Shown here one piece after another: positions 16,025-24,759 of a stretch of DNA of 64,000 bases (within the stretch, counting starts at the first letter, position 1; every line of letters begins with the position of its first letter). The notes beneath the pieces were generated by a model. That model worked only from the letters and a program-made list of their open reading frames with translations, did not search any database and was not told the DNA's origin. This stretch comes from Brevundimonas intermedia (GTDB lineage: Bacteria > Pseudomonadota > Alphaproteobacteria > Caulobacterales > Caulobacteraceae): the NCBI RefSeq assembly GCF_004614235.1, contig NZ_SPVH01000002.1:372001-436000 (forward strand), written 5' to 3'. Both the position numbers and the translations under genes were made by a program.

Positions 16025-16515
16025 AGGGGAACGGTCTTGCTGGCGGCGGCCGTCGTCGGCGCCGCCTCCGGCCGCCACTCGCCCTTTTCCTTCAGCCGGT
16101 CGGAGACCTCGCGCGGCATATAGTTCTCGTCGTGCTTGGCCAGGACCTGACTGGCGTGGAAGGTCCGGTCGGCGCCGAACGCTCCTTGCGCCACGATCCC
16201 CTGCCCTTCGCGAAACAGATCGGGCAGGTCGCCGTGATAGACGACGCGGGTCACGCCGACATTGTCGGTGACGGAAAAGGCCACCACGCCGTCGCCGGAT
16301 TTCTGAACGCTGCCGACCTCGACAAGACCGCCCAGGCGGATGTTGCGGCCCTCGGGCGCCTTGTCGGCCGTGGCCTCGGACGGGGAATAGAAGAAGGTCA
16401 CGCTGTCCTGCATCGCCCACAGCGACAGGCCGACGGCGAGCGCCAGCACCGGCGCGGCGGCGGCGACGACCCACAGGCGACGACGCGCCTTCGGCGATTT
16501 AGGCAGCCAGCTCAT
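16021..16515 (-). CDS. ccmE: periplasmic heme chaperone CcmE/CycJ
   Basis: 164 residues with an N-terminal membrane anchor (VVAAAAPVLALAVGLSLWA) and an OB-fold. The motif HDENY carries His128, which forms the covalent bond to heme, and Tyr132. VVYHGDLPDLFREGQGIVAQG is the usual conserved strand-loop. Start ATG at 16515 chosen from the family N-terminus (MSWLPKSPKARRR). It lies 70 bases downstream of ccmI and overlaps ccmF by four bases. Confidence 0.95.
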   Translation of the reverse strand: MSWLPKSPKARRRLWVVAAAAPVLALAVGLSLWAMQDSVTFFYSPSEATADKAPEGRNIRLGGLVEVGSVQKSGDGVVAFSVTDNVGVTRVVYHGDLPDLFREGQGIVAQGAFGADRTFHASQVLAKHDENYMPREVSDRLKEKGEWRPEAAPTTAAASKTVPL

Positions 16516-16585
16516 GCGACGGACATTCCGGGTTCGGAGGACGGATCGGCGGCATATACCGCCGTGGCGGCGCGCGACCAACGCG

Positions 16586-17404
16586 TCATTGCGCGCCGTC
16601 CTTCGGCAGTCGCCGCTCCAGGTCTAGACGACGCGGGTCGGCCGGGTCGAGCGCGGCGATCAGGGGGGTCCACAGGGTGCGCGCCGATACGCCGTCGCCC
16701 CGCCGCAGGGCCGCCTCGCCCAGGAAGAAGCGCGCGCCCAGCTGATCCGGGTCCAGCTTCAACGCCTCGCGGAAGGCGGCCTCGGCGTCGCCGCCGATCT
16801 GGTCGTCATTGGCCACCACCAGGCTCTCGCCCAGTCGCGCCCAGGCCTGGGCGTCCTTGGGGTCGAGGGCGATCAACCGACGGAAGGCCGACGCCGCGCC
16901 CAGGGGATCGCCGGCCGCATAACGCGCCGCGCCCAGCATGGCCAAGGCCTGGCGATCCTGCGGCCGTTCGCGCACGACCCGCGCCGTCACGGCGGCGAGC
17001 TGCGCCGGCTCCAGCCCCTCCAGGTTCGCCGCCCAGTCGTCGACGCGCCGCTCATAGGCCTGATCCGGCAGGCCGGGCGATCCGGTGAAGACATAGAGGC
17101 CCAGCGCGCCAGCGACAGTCAGGGCGATCCCGCCCAGCACCCAGAACCGATCCTTGGGCCCAGCCACGGGGGTCGCGGTCGTCGTCATGGCCAAAAGCCG
17201 CCGCCCCGCCTCGGCCCGTGCGCCCGCATAGGCCGCGTCGTCCAGCAGGCCGCGCGCCTTCAGCCGATCCAGCTCCTCGATCTCGCGCCAGCCGGCCTGG
17301 GTCTCGGCCCCCGCGGCCGGATCGGCGCCGCGCCGTGCGCCGGTCATCACCAGCAGGGCGGCCAGGGCCGCCGCCAGTCCCGTCATCATCCAGAAGGCGA
17401 TCAT
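16586..17404 (-). CDS. ccmI: cytochrome c maturation TPR protein CcmI/CycH
   Basis: 272 residues: an N-terminal transmembrane helix, a cytoplasmic segment with ELDRLKARGLLDDAAYAGAR, a second helix (FWVLGGIALTVAGALGLYVF), and a periplasmic TPR domain that binds apocytochrome c C-termini and feeds them to CcmF/H. First gene of the operon ccmI-ccmE-ccmF-ccmH. A ccmG/dsbE thioredoxin, often encoded near ccmF, is not in this operon and must be elsewhere. Confidence 0.92.
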   Translation of the reverse strand: MIAFWMMTGLAAALAALLVMTGARRGADPAAGAETQAGWREIEELDRLKARGLLDDAAYAGARAEAGRRLLAMTTTATPVAGPKDRFWVLGGIALTVAGALGLYVFTGSPGLPDQAYERRVDDWAANLEGLEPAQLAAVTARVVRERPQDRQALAMLGAARYAAGDPLGAASAFRRLIALDPKDAQAWARLGESLVVANDDQIGGDAEAAFREALKLDPDQLGARFFLGEAALRRGDGVSARTLWTPLIAALDPADPRRLDLERRLPKDGAQ

Positions 17405-17448
17405 TCTCGCCGTCTAACCCATCCGCGAACGCCGGGCGAGGCGTCGTT

Positions 17449-18801
17449 TCAGCCCAGGCGCGCCATTTCCGCCGAGGCCGCGCGCCGCCGCACGGCCCGC
17501 GCCGCCTCCAGCGCCTCGATCAGCGTCAGGAACCGCGCCGTCACCCCCACCAGACGCAGCACATGATCGGCATTCTCCGCCTCCCCGTCCGCCACGCTGT
17601 CCAGCGCCTCGTTGGCCCAGGTGGACAGATAGTCGGTCAGTTCGATCTTCAGCGCCGAACGGTCGGCCTCGCAGCCGAAGGTGACGGCCGCGCCGCGCAG
17701 GGCCGCGACTGCCGCCAGCAGAGCCGCCGCCGCCTCGATGGGTTCGCCGTCGCTGGGCGCTTCCAGCCAGGGGCACAGCCGGGTCATGCGGCCGGTGATC
17801 GTTCGTCGCTTCATCGGCAGAGCCGCGTGGACGGCGGCCGAGGTGGACTTCATCAGCCCCGACAACTGGCCCGAGACCTGGACGCGCGCCATCCGCGCCG
17901 TCTTGCCCCAGCTGGAATCGGGCCGGACCTGCAGGCTCATGTCCATCTCGGCCAGCACGCCCGCGCACCAGGTCACGTCGTCCACGACGCCCAGCATGGC
18001 CGCCTCGCCCATCGACGGCCTTACGGCGGCGATCTTCTGCACCCGAGCCTGGACCGAGATCAGCATCCGTTCGACGAAGACGCCCATCTCCGAATGGCTC
18101 AGCGTGATTTCGCGGTCGGCTAAACGGCTGGTGCGCGTCACCACCCGCAACATCCGCTCGGCGTCCGCCACATGGGCGAACAGGATGTCGATCATCCGCC
18201 GTCCGCCGTCGGGCGACATCTCCAGACAGTCCTGGATCAACAGCCTCAGCCCCGCCAGCTGATTGTCGTCGGGCCGCTCCAGCCACACCGGCAAGCGCGG
18301 CAAGGCGGACCGCGCCAGCGGCGTCAGATCGAAACAGCCGGCCAGCTCAGCCGGCGTCGATGGCGGCTCGCCCTCCGCCGGACGCTGAAACTCGGGCCAG
18401 ACCTCGCGCGGCCGGTCGCGCAGCACCGCCGCCGCCTTGGCGCACAGCCGGTCGGCGGCCAGGGTCCATTCGCCGTCGGTGGTGACGGCGCCGTCCAGCA
18501 GCGGCAAAAAGGCCTCTTCGCCCTGGACCGCATGACGCCAGACACGGGCCACGATCATCCCTGGAAAGGTCAGGGCCGGCGCGCCGTCCTCGCGCGGATG
18601 GAACAGGGGCAGCAGGGGACCGAAAGCCGTGGCGCGACGGGCGCGATCGCGAGCCTCGTCCCTGACGATGATCGCCAGTTCGTCCGCCTTATCGCCGCTC
18701 AAGGCCGAGACGGCCGCCCCCAGCGTCGCCAGCGACTTGTCGGGACAAGCCTGGACGACCGCCGTCAGGGCGGCGCGGTGGGCGGCGGACAGGGACGACA
18801 C
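17449..18801 (-). CDS. conserved hypothetical protein
   Basis: 450 residues, mostly alpha-helical by composition, no signal peptide or clear transmembrane helix, and no catalytic motif that I recognise. A few Trp and Cys positions ([21 protein letters not shown]) look conserved in style. The GTG at 18801 is preferred because GGGAG lies five bases upstream; the longer frame starts with TTG at 18816. It precedes ccmI on the same strand with a 44-base gap and may be cotranscribed with the ccm genes. GC-rich codon use is the same as around it, so it is likely a real cytosolic protein of unknown role. Confidence 0.7.
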   Translation of the reverse strand: MSSLSAAHRAALTAVVQACPDKSLATLGAAVSALSGDKADELAIIVRDEARDRARRATAFGPLLPLFHPREDGAPALTFPGMIVARVWRHAVQGEEAFLPLLDGAVTTDGEWTLAADRLCAKAAAVLRDRPREVWPEFQRPAEGEPPSTPAELAGCFDLTPLARSALPRLPVWLERPDDNQLAGLRLLIQDCLEMSPDGGRRMIDILFAHVADAERMLRVVTRTSRLADREITLSHSEMGVFVERMLISVQARVQKIAAVRPSMGEAAMLGVVDDVTWCAGVLAEMDMSLQVRPDSSWGKTARMARVQVSGQLSGLMKSTSAAVHAALPMKRRTITGRMTRLCPWLEAPSDGEPIEAAAALLAAVAALRGAAVTFGCEADRSALKIELTDYLSTWANEALDSVADGEAENADHVLRLVGVTARFLTLIEALEAARAVRRRAASAEMARLG

Positions 18802-18967
18802 GAAAGCTCCCGCCAACGAAGGGAAGGCCGCTCACTGTGCGGGCAATCCGGTTAACAACGACTTGGCGCCTCTGGGCCGGCGCGCTTCCCCTTGAGTCCC
18901 GCGCAGGGCCCGCCATATTGTCGCCACGCCCCGGCCGGCGCCGCCGCGCCGCCGGAAAGGAACGCCC

Positions 18968-19896
<929 letters not shown>

Positions 19897-19900
<4 letters not shown>

Positions 19901-20664
19901 CCTTCAACGCATATGGCGTCTGGGCCATCTATCGTTTCGAGATGGCGCGCGCCCTGCGCACCCTGTGGCAGAGCGTGGTCACGCCCGTCATCACCACGGC
20001 CCTCTATTTCGTCGTCTTCGGCGGCGCCATCGGCAGTCGAATGCAGGAGGTGGACGGCGTGCCCTATGGCGCCTTCATCGTGCCCGGCCTGATCATGCTC
20101 AGCCTGTTCACCCAGTCGATCTTCAACGCCAGCTTCGGCATCTACTTCCCCAAGTTCACGGGCACCATCTACGAAATCCTGTCGGCGCCGGTGTCGTCGC
20201 TTGAGATCGTGCTGGCCTATGTGGGGGCGGCGGCGACCAAGTCGGCGGTGCTGGGCTTGATCATCCTGGCGACGGCGGCCTTCTTCGTGCCGCTGCAGAT
20301 CCTGCACCCGTTCTGGATGATGGCCTTCCTGATCCTGATCTCGGTGACGTTCAGCCTGTTCGGCTTCATCATCGGGGTCTGGGCCAACGGGTTCGAGCAG
20401 CTTCAGATGATCCCGATGCTGGTCGTCACCCCCCTGACCTTCCTGGGCGGCGCCTTCTATTCCATCGACATGCTGCCTGACGGCTGGCGTACGGTGACCC
20501 TGTTCAATCCGGTGGTCTATCTGATCTCGGGCTTCCGCTGGGCCTTCTACGGTCAGGGCGATGTCGCGATCGGGATCAGCGTGGCGGCCACCCTGGGCTT
20601 CTTCGCCGTCTGCCTTGCCATCGTCATGTGGATGTTCAAGACCGGCTATCGGCTCAAGAACTGA
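19897..20664 (+). CDS. ABC-2 type exporter, permease subunit (YadH-like)
   Basis: 255 residues with six hydrophobic segments and the ABC-2 membrane fold; the conserved loop before the last helix reads [20 protein letters not shown]. Pairs with the ATP-binding subunit upstream, with which it is translationally coupled. YadGH-type exporters occur widely in Proteobacteria, mostly without a known substrate. Confidence 0.92.
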
Positions 20665-20705
20665 TCCGTCACGAAACGGGCCAGATCGCCAGCGAATGGA
20701 ATAGA

Positions 20706-21800
20706 ATGTCCGACGACCAGAAGACCCCGCCAGAACCCTTCGCCCGCCCCGAACCTTTCGCTCGAAAGCCGGTGACGTGGGGACGCATGCCCGCGACGAC
20801 CTTCCACGTCGGGCCGGTGCCGGTCGCGCCCAATCCGCTGGACCGCATCCCCAATCCGCCCCCGCGCAAGCCCTCGCCGCAACAGCAGCAAGCCTCGATC
20901 CAGACCCGGAGTTTGGCCTCCGGCGTGGCGCCCGCCAAGGGTCAGGCGGCGGCCACCAGCCGGACGCCCGCGCAGCCCCGGCCGCCGCGTCCGCAAACCG
21001 GCAGCATCCTGGGCGGGTCGCTGATCCCCACAACCCGCCCGGCTCAGACCGCGACGACGCCCCAGCCCGCGCCTCAGCCCCTTCCCCAGTCCCAGCCCCA
21101 GCAATCGGCCGCAGCGGATCTGACCGTGCGTCCGCTGCCGACGCCGCAGGCCGCGCCTGCCCCCACGCCGAAACCGGCGCAAGCCGCGCCGGTCGCGGCC
21201 AAAGCTGTCGCCACGCCGCCTGTCGCCTCCAAACCTGCCGTCCAGACGCCGGCCCCGGTCGCCGCAACGCCGGCGCCGCCTGCCACGCCCAGCTTCGCCC
21301 GCGCGCCGACAAAGCCCTCGCGCCTGCCGCTCTATGTCGGCGCGGGCGTCGCCGCCCTGCTGGTGATCGGCGGCGGCGTCTGGTTCGCCACGCGTCCGGC
21401 GTCCACGCCCGCCCCGGCGACGACCGCCGCCGTGGTTCCCGAGGCGCCGCTGACAACGCCGCCGGCCGAGACGGTCCCGACGGGCGCAGCCCCCGTCGTT
21501 CAGGCTGAAACGCCGACGCCAGCGACAGCCGCACCTGCGCCAACTCAGACCGCTCCAACCCAAGCCGCCCGCACCACACCGACGACGACGCCGAGCGCAC
21601 CGACGGCTCAGCCTCGCCCTGCGACCGCCGCGCCGCGCCAACCCGCGCCGACGGCGGCCCAGCCTGCAGCGACGCCCGCCCCGACGGTCCAGACCGAGCC
21701 GCTGGTGGTCGTGCCGTCCACGCCGCCCCCGACCGCCGCGCGTCCCGCAGCCAGCGATCCAGACGCCCCGGTCGTGACCCGGCCCCAGCCGCTGGACTGA
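20706..21800 (+). CDS. Pro/Ala-rich single-pass membrane protein
   Basis: 364 residues dominated by Pro, Ala, Thr and Gln. An N-terminal cytoplasmic region of about 210 residues, one transmembrane helix near residues 212-230 (LPLYVGAGVAALLVIGGGVW), and a Pro/Ala/Thr-rich periplasmic tail of about 130 residues. There is no folded-domain signature; it resembles envelope-spanning spacer proteins. The ATG at 20706 is chosen because the sequence SDDQKTPPEPF that follows is coding-like; an upstream frame overlaps the permease. Follows the ABC exporter by 41 bases. Function unknown. Confidence 0.7.
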   Translation: MSDDQKTPPEPFARPEPFARKPVTWGRMPATTFHVGPVPVAPNPLDRIPNPPPRKPSPQQQQASIQTRSLASGVAPAKGQAAATSRTPAQPRPPRPQTGSILGGSLIPTTRPAQTATTPQPAPQPLPQSQPQQSAAADLTVRPLPTPQAAPAPTPKPAQAAPVAAKAVATPPVASKPAVQTPAPVAATPAPPATPSFARAPTKPSRLPLYVGAGVAALLVIGGGVWFATRPASTPAPATTAAVVPEAPLTTPPAETVPTGAAPVVQAETPTPATAAPAPTQTAPTQAARTTPTTTPSAPTAQPRPATAAPRQPAPTAAQPAATPAPTVQTEPLVVVPSTPPPTAARPAASDPDAPVVTRPQPLD

Positions 21801-21860
21801 TCCGAAAGATCGCGCGCCTCGGCAGGTGACGAAACGGCCTGCAGCCCCTACCTACAGGCC

Positions 21861-23291
21861 ATGACCGTTCACGCCTCCCCGCCGCCCATCCTCGACGCCG
21901 CCGGCGTCGATACCGACGAAGCCCTATCGATTCTGAAGACGGCCCTGGCCGGCGCCGACGATGGCGAGCTGTTCCTGGAAAGGTCCGAGAGCGAGAGCCT
22001 GGTGTTCGACGACGGCCGGCTGAAGTCCGCCGCCTATGACGCCACCGAGGGCTTCGGCCTGCGGGTCGTGGCGGGCGAGACCGCCGGCTACGCCCACGCC
22101 AACGAGATTTCCGCCGCCGCCCTGCGCCGCGCCGCCGACAGCGGCGCCCTGGCCAAGCAAGGCCACGCCGCCCGCGTCGCCGAGGGGCCGCGCGCCACCA
22201 ATCAGCAGCTCTATGACGCCGTCGATCCCCTGGCCTCGCCGGCCTTCTCCGACAAGATCGCGCTTCTGGCCGAGATCGACGCCTGGGCCCGCGCCCGCGA
22301 CCCTCGCGTGGTCCAGGTCTCGGCCTCCCTGGTCGGCGAGCGCCGCGCCATCGAGATCCTGCGCGCCGACGAACGGGTGGTGCGCGACGTCCGCCCCCTG
22401 GTCCGCCTGAACGTCTCCGTCACCGTCGAACAGAACGGCAAGCGCGAGAGCGCCTCGTCCGGCGCGGGCGGTCGGGCCGGGTTCGAGACCTGGGTGGCCC
22501 CCGAACGCTGGCAGGCCCAGGTGGACGAGGCCCTGCGCCAGGCCCTGGTCAACCTCGACGCCATCGACTGTCCGGCGGGCGAGATGGATGTGGTCCTGGG
22601 CGCCGGCTGGCCCGGTGTCCTGCTGCACGAGGCCATCGGCCACGGCTTCGAGGGCGACTTCCACAGGAAGGGATCGTCCGTCTTCAACGGCATGATGGGC
22701 CAGCGGGTCGCCGCCCCCGGCGTCACCGTCGTCGACGACGGCTCCATCGCGGGGCGTCGCGGCTCCCTGTCGGTCGATGACGAGGGCACGCCGACCTCGC
22801 GCACCGTCCTGATCGAGGACGGGATCATGGTCGGGCTGATGCACGACCGGCTGTCGGCGCGTGAGATGGGCGTGGCCGCCACCGGCAACGGCCGTCGGCA
22901 ATCCTTCGCCCATATGCCGATGCCGCGCATGACCAACACCTTCATGGAGGGCGGCCGGGACTCCAAAGCCGACATGATCGCCAATACCAAGCGCGGCCTC
23001 TACGCCGCCAACTTCTCGGGCGGCCAGGTGGACATCACCAACGGCAAGTTCGTCTTCCAGTGCAACGAGGCCTATCTGATCGAGGACGGGGTCATCACCG
23101 CACCCGTCCGCGGCGCCACCCTGATCGGCGACGGCGCCACGGCCCTGACCAAGATCCAGATGGTCGGCGACGATTTCGCCTTCGACCCCGGCGTCGGCGT
23201 CTGCGGCAAGGCCGGTCAAGGGGTGCCTGTCGGCATCGGGCAACCTTCGCTCAAGATCGGCGGACTGACGGTCGGCGGCACGGCGGTCTGA
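21861..23291 (+). CDS. tldD: metalloprotease TldD
   Basis: 476 residues of the TldD/PmbA family. The zinc motif HEAIGH is at residues 256-261, followed by GFEGDFHRKGSSVF, and the C-terminal GVCGKAGQGVPVGIGQPSLK block is typical. With TldE (PmbA) it forms a cytosolic protease that clears unfolded peptides and in some bacteria matures microcins or trims toxin-antitoxin partners. No tldE is adjacent. The ATG at 21861 gives the normal family length. Confidence 0.95.
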   Translation: MTVHASPPPILDAAGVDTDEALSILKTALAGADDGELFLERSESESLVFDDGRLKSAAYDATEGFGLRVVAGETAGYAHANEISAAALRRAADSGALAKQGHAARVAEGPRATNQQLYDAVDPLASPAFSDKIALLAEIDAWARARDPRVVQVSASLVGERRAIEILRADERVVRDVRPLVRLNVSVTVEQNGKRESASSGAGGRAGFETWVAPERWQAQVDEALRQALVNLDAIDCPAGEMDVVLGAGWPGVLLHEAIGHGFEGDFHRKGSSVFNGMMGQRVAAPGVTVVDDGSIAGRRGSLSVDDEGTPTSRTVLIEDGIMVGLMHDRLSAREMGVAATGNGRRQSFAHMPMPRMTNTFMEGGRDSKADMIANTKRGLYAANFSGGQVDITNGKFVFQCNEAYLIEDGVITAPVRGATLIGDGATALTKIQMVGDDFAFDPGVGVCGKAGQGVPVGIGQPSLKIGGLTVGGTAV

Positions 23292-23351
23292 GCCAGCGGA
23301 ACCGTATCGCCACGCAGGGTGTTTCCTCGCCACACTGGAGAGGGAACATCC

Positions 23352-23654
23352 ATGCCTACCGAACGCGAAGTCCAACATCCCGATGGCCGGGTTGAACGCA
23401 TCACCGAAACCACCGCCGCCCCCACGACCGTCGTCGAGCGTCGCGGCAGCGGCATGGGCGCCATCGTCGCCCTGATCATCGGCCTCTTGGCCGTTCTGGT
23501 GATCGGCTATTTCCTGATGAACATGAACAATAACGAAGCGGTCGAATCCAACGCCATCGCCGGCGCAGCCGAAAGCGTCGGCAACGCCGCCGACAACATC
23601 GGCGAGGCCGCCCGCGACGCGGTGCCGGAACGCGCGCCGGCGCCTGCTAACTAA
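23352..23654 (+). CDS. small single-pass membrane protein
   Basis: 100 residues: a polar N-terminus of about 35 residues, one transmembrane helix (MGAIVALIIGLLAVLVIGYF) and an acidic Asn/Ala/Glu-rich tail. GGAGAGGG precedes the ATG by seven bases. No recognised domain. Similar small anchored proteins are frequent in Caulobacterales; function unknown. Confidence 0.75.
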   Translation: MPTEREVQHPDGRVERITETTAAPTTVVERRGSGMGAIVALIIGLLAVLVIGYFLMNMNNNEAVESNAIAGAAESVGNAADNIGEAARDAVPERAPAPAN

Positions 23655-23675
23655 TATTGGCTAACTAATACCTCG

Positions 23676-24614
23676 TCAGGGGGCGGACGGACGCCACTCG
23701 GGACCCAGCGGTTCCAGCCCGTCCGCCTTCAGACGATCCAGCACGCCGCCCGGCTCGGCCAACAGCCGCAAGGGCGCGATGGCGACCGTCACGCCGGTCT
23801 CGGCCAGAGCCTCGTCCACCGCCGTACTCCAGATTCCCCGCAGCGTCTCGCCCTGCCCCATCACCGCCCAGTAGGAACAGGCGTTGGTCGCCTGGTCCAA
23901 CGAAGAGGCCAATACGGCGGGCACACGGCGCAGACGCCAGGCCTCGGCGCGTTGCGCGGCCTCTTCGGGATCCGCCTCAGCCGCCGTCACCGCCGCCGTG
24001 ATACAGTCCACATAGGCTTCGGGCGGCGTGGTCAGGATCTTGTCGACCATCTCGTCACCGCGAAAAACGCCGACAGGCTCGGCCGGGGTGCGGTTGGTCC
24101 TCGCGGCGCGGCGCACCACCTCCGACACCGGCCGCGCCCGACGTGCGTAGCCGCCGTGTTCCATCAGATCCGCCGACAGCATCAGCATGCTCTTGCGGCT
24201 GGGGCCCTCGCCCGTCGCCTCTTCCACCCGGGCCTCAAGCTCGGGCGACAGATAGTCCGCGCTGGTGCGCTCGCCCGGCAGGCGCGTTAGGGTCCGCATC
24301 CGCCACAGCAGCCGCCCGACATCCGCCAGCGACGCCTGGCCCTGCACCGGGAACAGCACCCGATCTGCGCGTTCGACCGCCGAGATCAGGGCGTCGGTGC
24401 GCCACTCCATATCGCGGGGCAGACCGTCGATCGAGCCGACCAGGATCAGCACGCTGTGGCCGCGCCGCACCTCCCACATCGGCCCCTCGATCCGGCGCGC
24501 TGTGACGACGATGTCCTCGACCGCATCGGAGGGCGCGTCGTGGGCCGAGACCGGTCCGGCCAGCGCGGCGACGGCCAGAACGGACAACAACAGGGAAGAT
24601 GAGCGACTGATCAT
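23676..24614 (-). CDS. TraB/GumN-like secreted protein with altered motif
   Basis: 312 residues with a signal peptide (SRSSSLLLSVLAVAALAG, cleavage after SAHA-like region) and the overall layout of the TraB/GumN family. The region that in the family reads G-[ST]-x-H is here VGSIDGLP, so the His is replaced by Asp. The C-terminal part carries the usual Cys pair (VDCIT, NACSYW). Family members are proposed metal-dependent peptidases; this copy may be inactive or modified. The ATG at 24614 starts the signal peptide. Divergent from the TonB receptor at 24760, and the intergenic DNA carries operator-like repeats. Confidence 0.75.
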   Translation of the reverse strand: MISRSSSLLLSVLAVAALAGPVSAHDAPSDAVEDIVVTARRIEGPMWEVRRGHSVLILVGSIDGLPRDMEWRTDALISAVERADRVLFPVQGQASLADVGRLLWRMRTLTRLPGERTSADYLSPELEARVEEATGEGPSRKSMLMLSADLMEHGGYARRARPVSEVVRRAARTNRTPAEPVGVFRGDEMVDKILTTPPEAYVDCITAAVTAAEADPEEAAQRAEAWRLRRVPAVLASSLDQATNACSYWAVMGQGETLRGIWSTAVDEALAETGVTVAIAPLRLLAEPGGVLDRLKADGLEPLGPEWRPSAP

Positions 24615-24665
24615 TACATCGCTGTAAGCCGCATTACTGTCCTGTGCGTAATGAAATCGCTGTAA
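24614..24665. promoter_or_regulatory. operator-like repeats in a divergent promoter
   Basis: An inverted repeat TTACA-TCGC-TGTAA lies at 24614-24627, touching the TraB-like start codon. Ten bases of it, ATCGCTGTAA, recur in direct orientation at 24656-24665, 38 bp away (nearly four helical turns). CATTAC and GTAATG half-sites lie between them. The pattern suggests cooperative binding of a dimeric regulator that controls both divergent genes. Seen directly; the regulator is unknown. Confidence 0.45.
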
Positions 24666-24759
24666 TGATGTCGTCGATTTAATCCACCTTGCCGCCTTGT
24701 AACTGGAGATAAAGACGCCGGATCGGCACACCTCTCGCCAACGAACCGAGGGGAACCCC

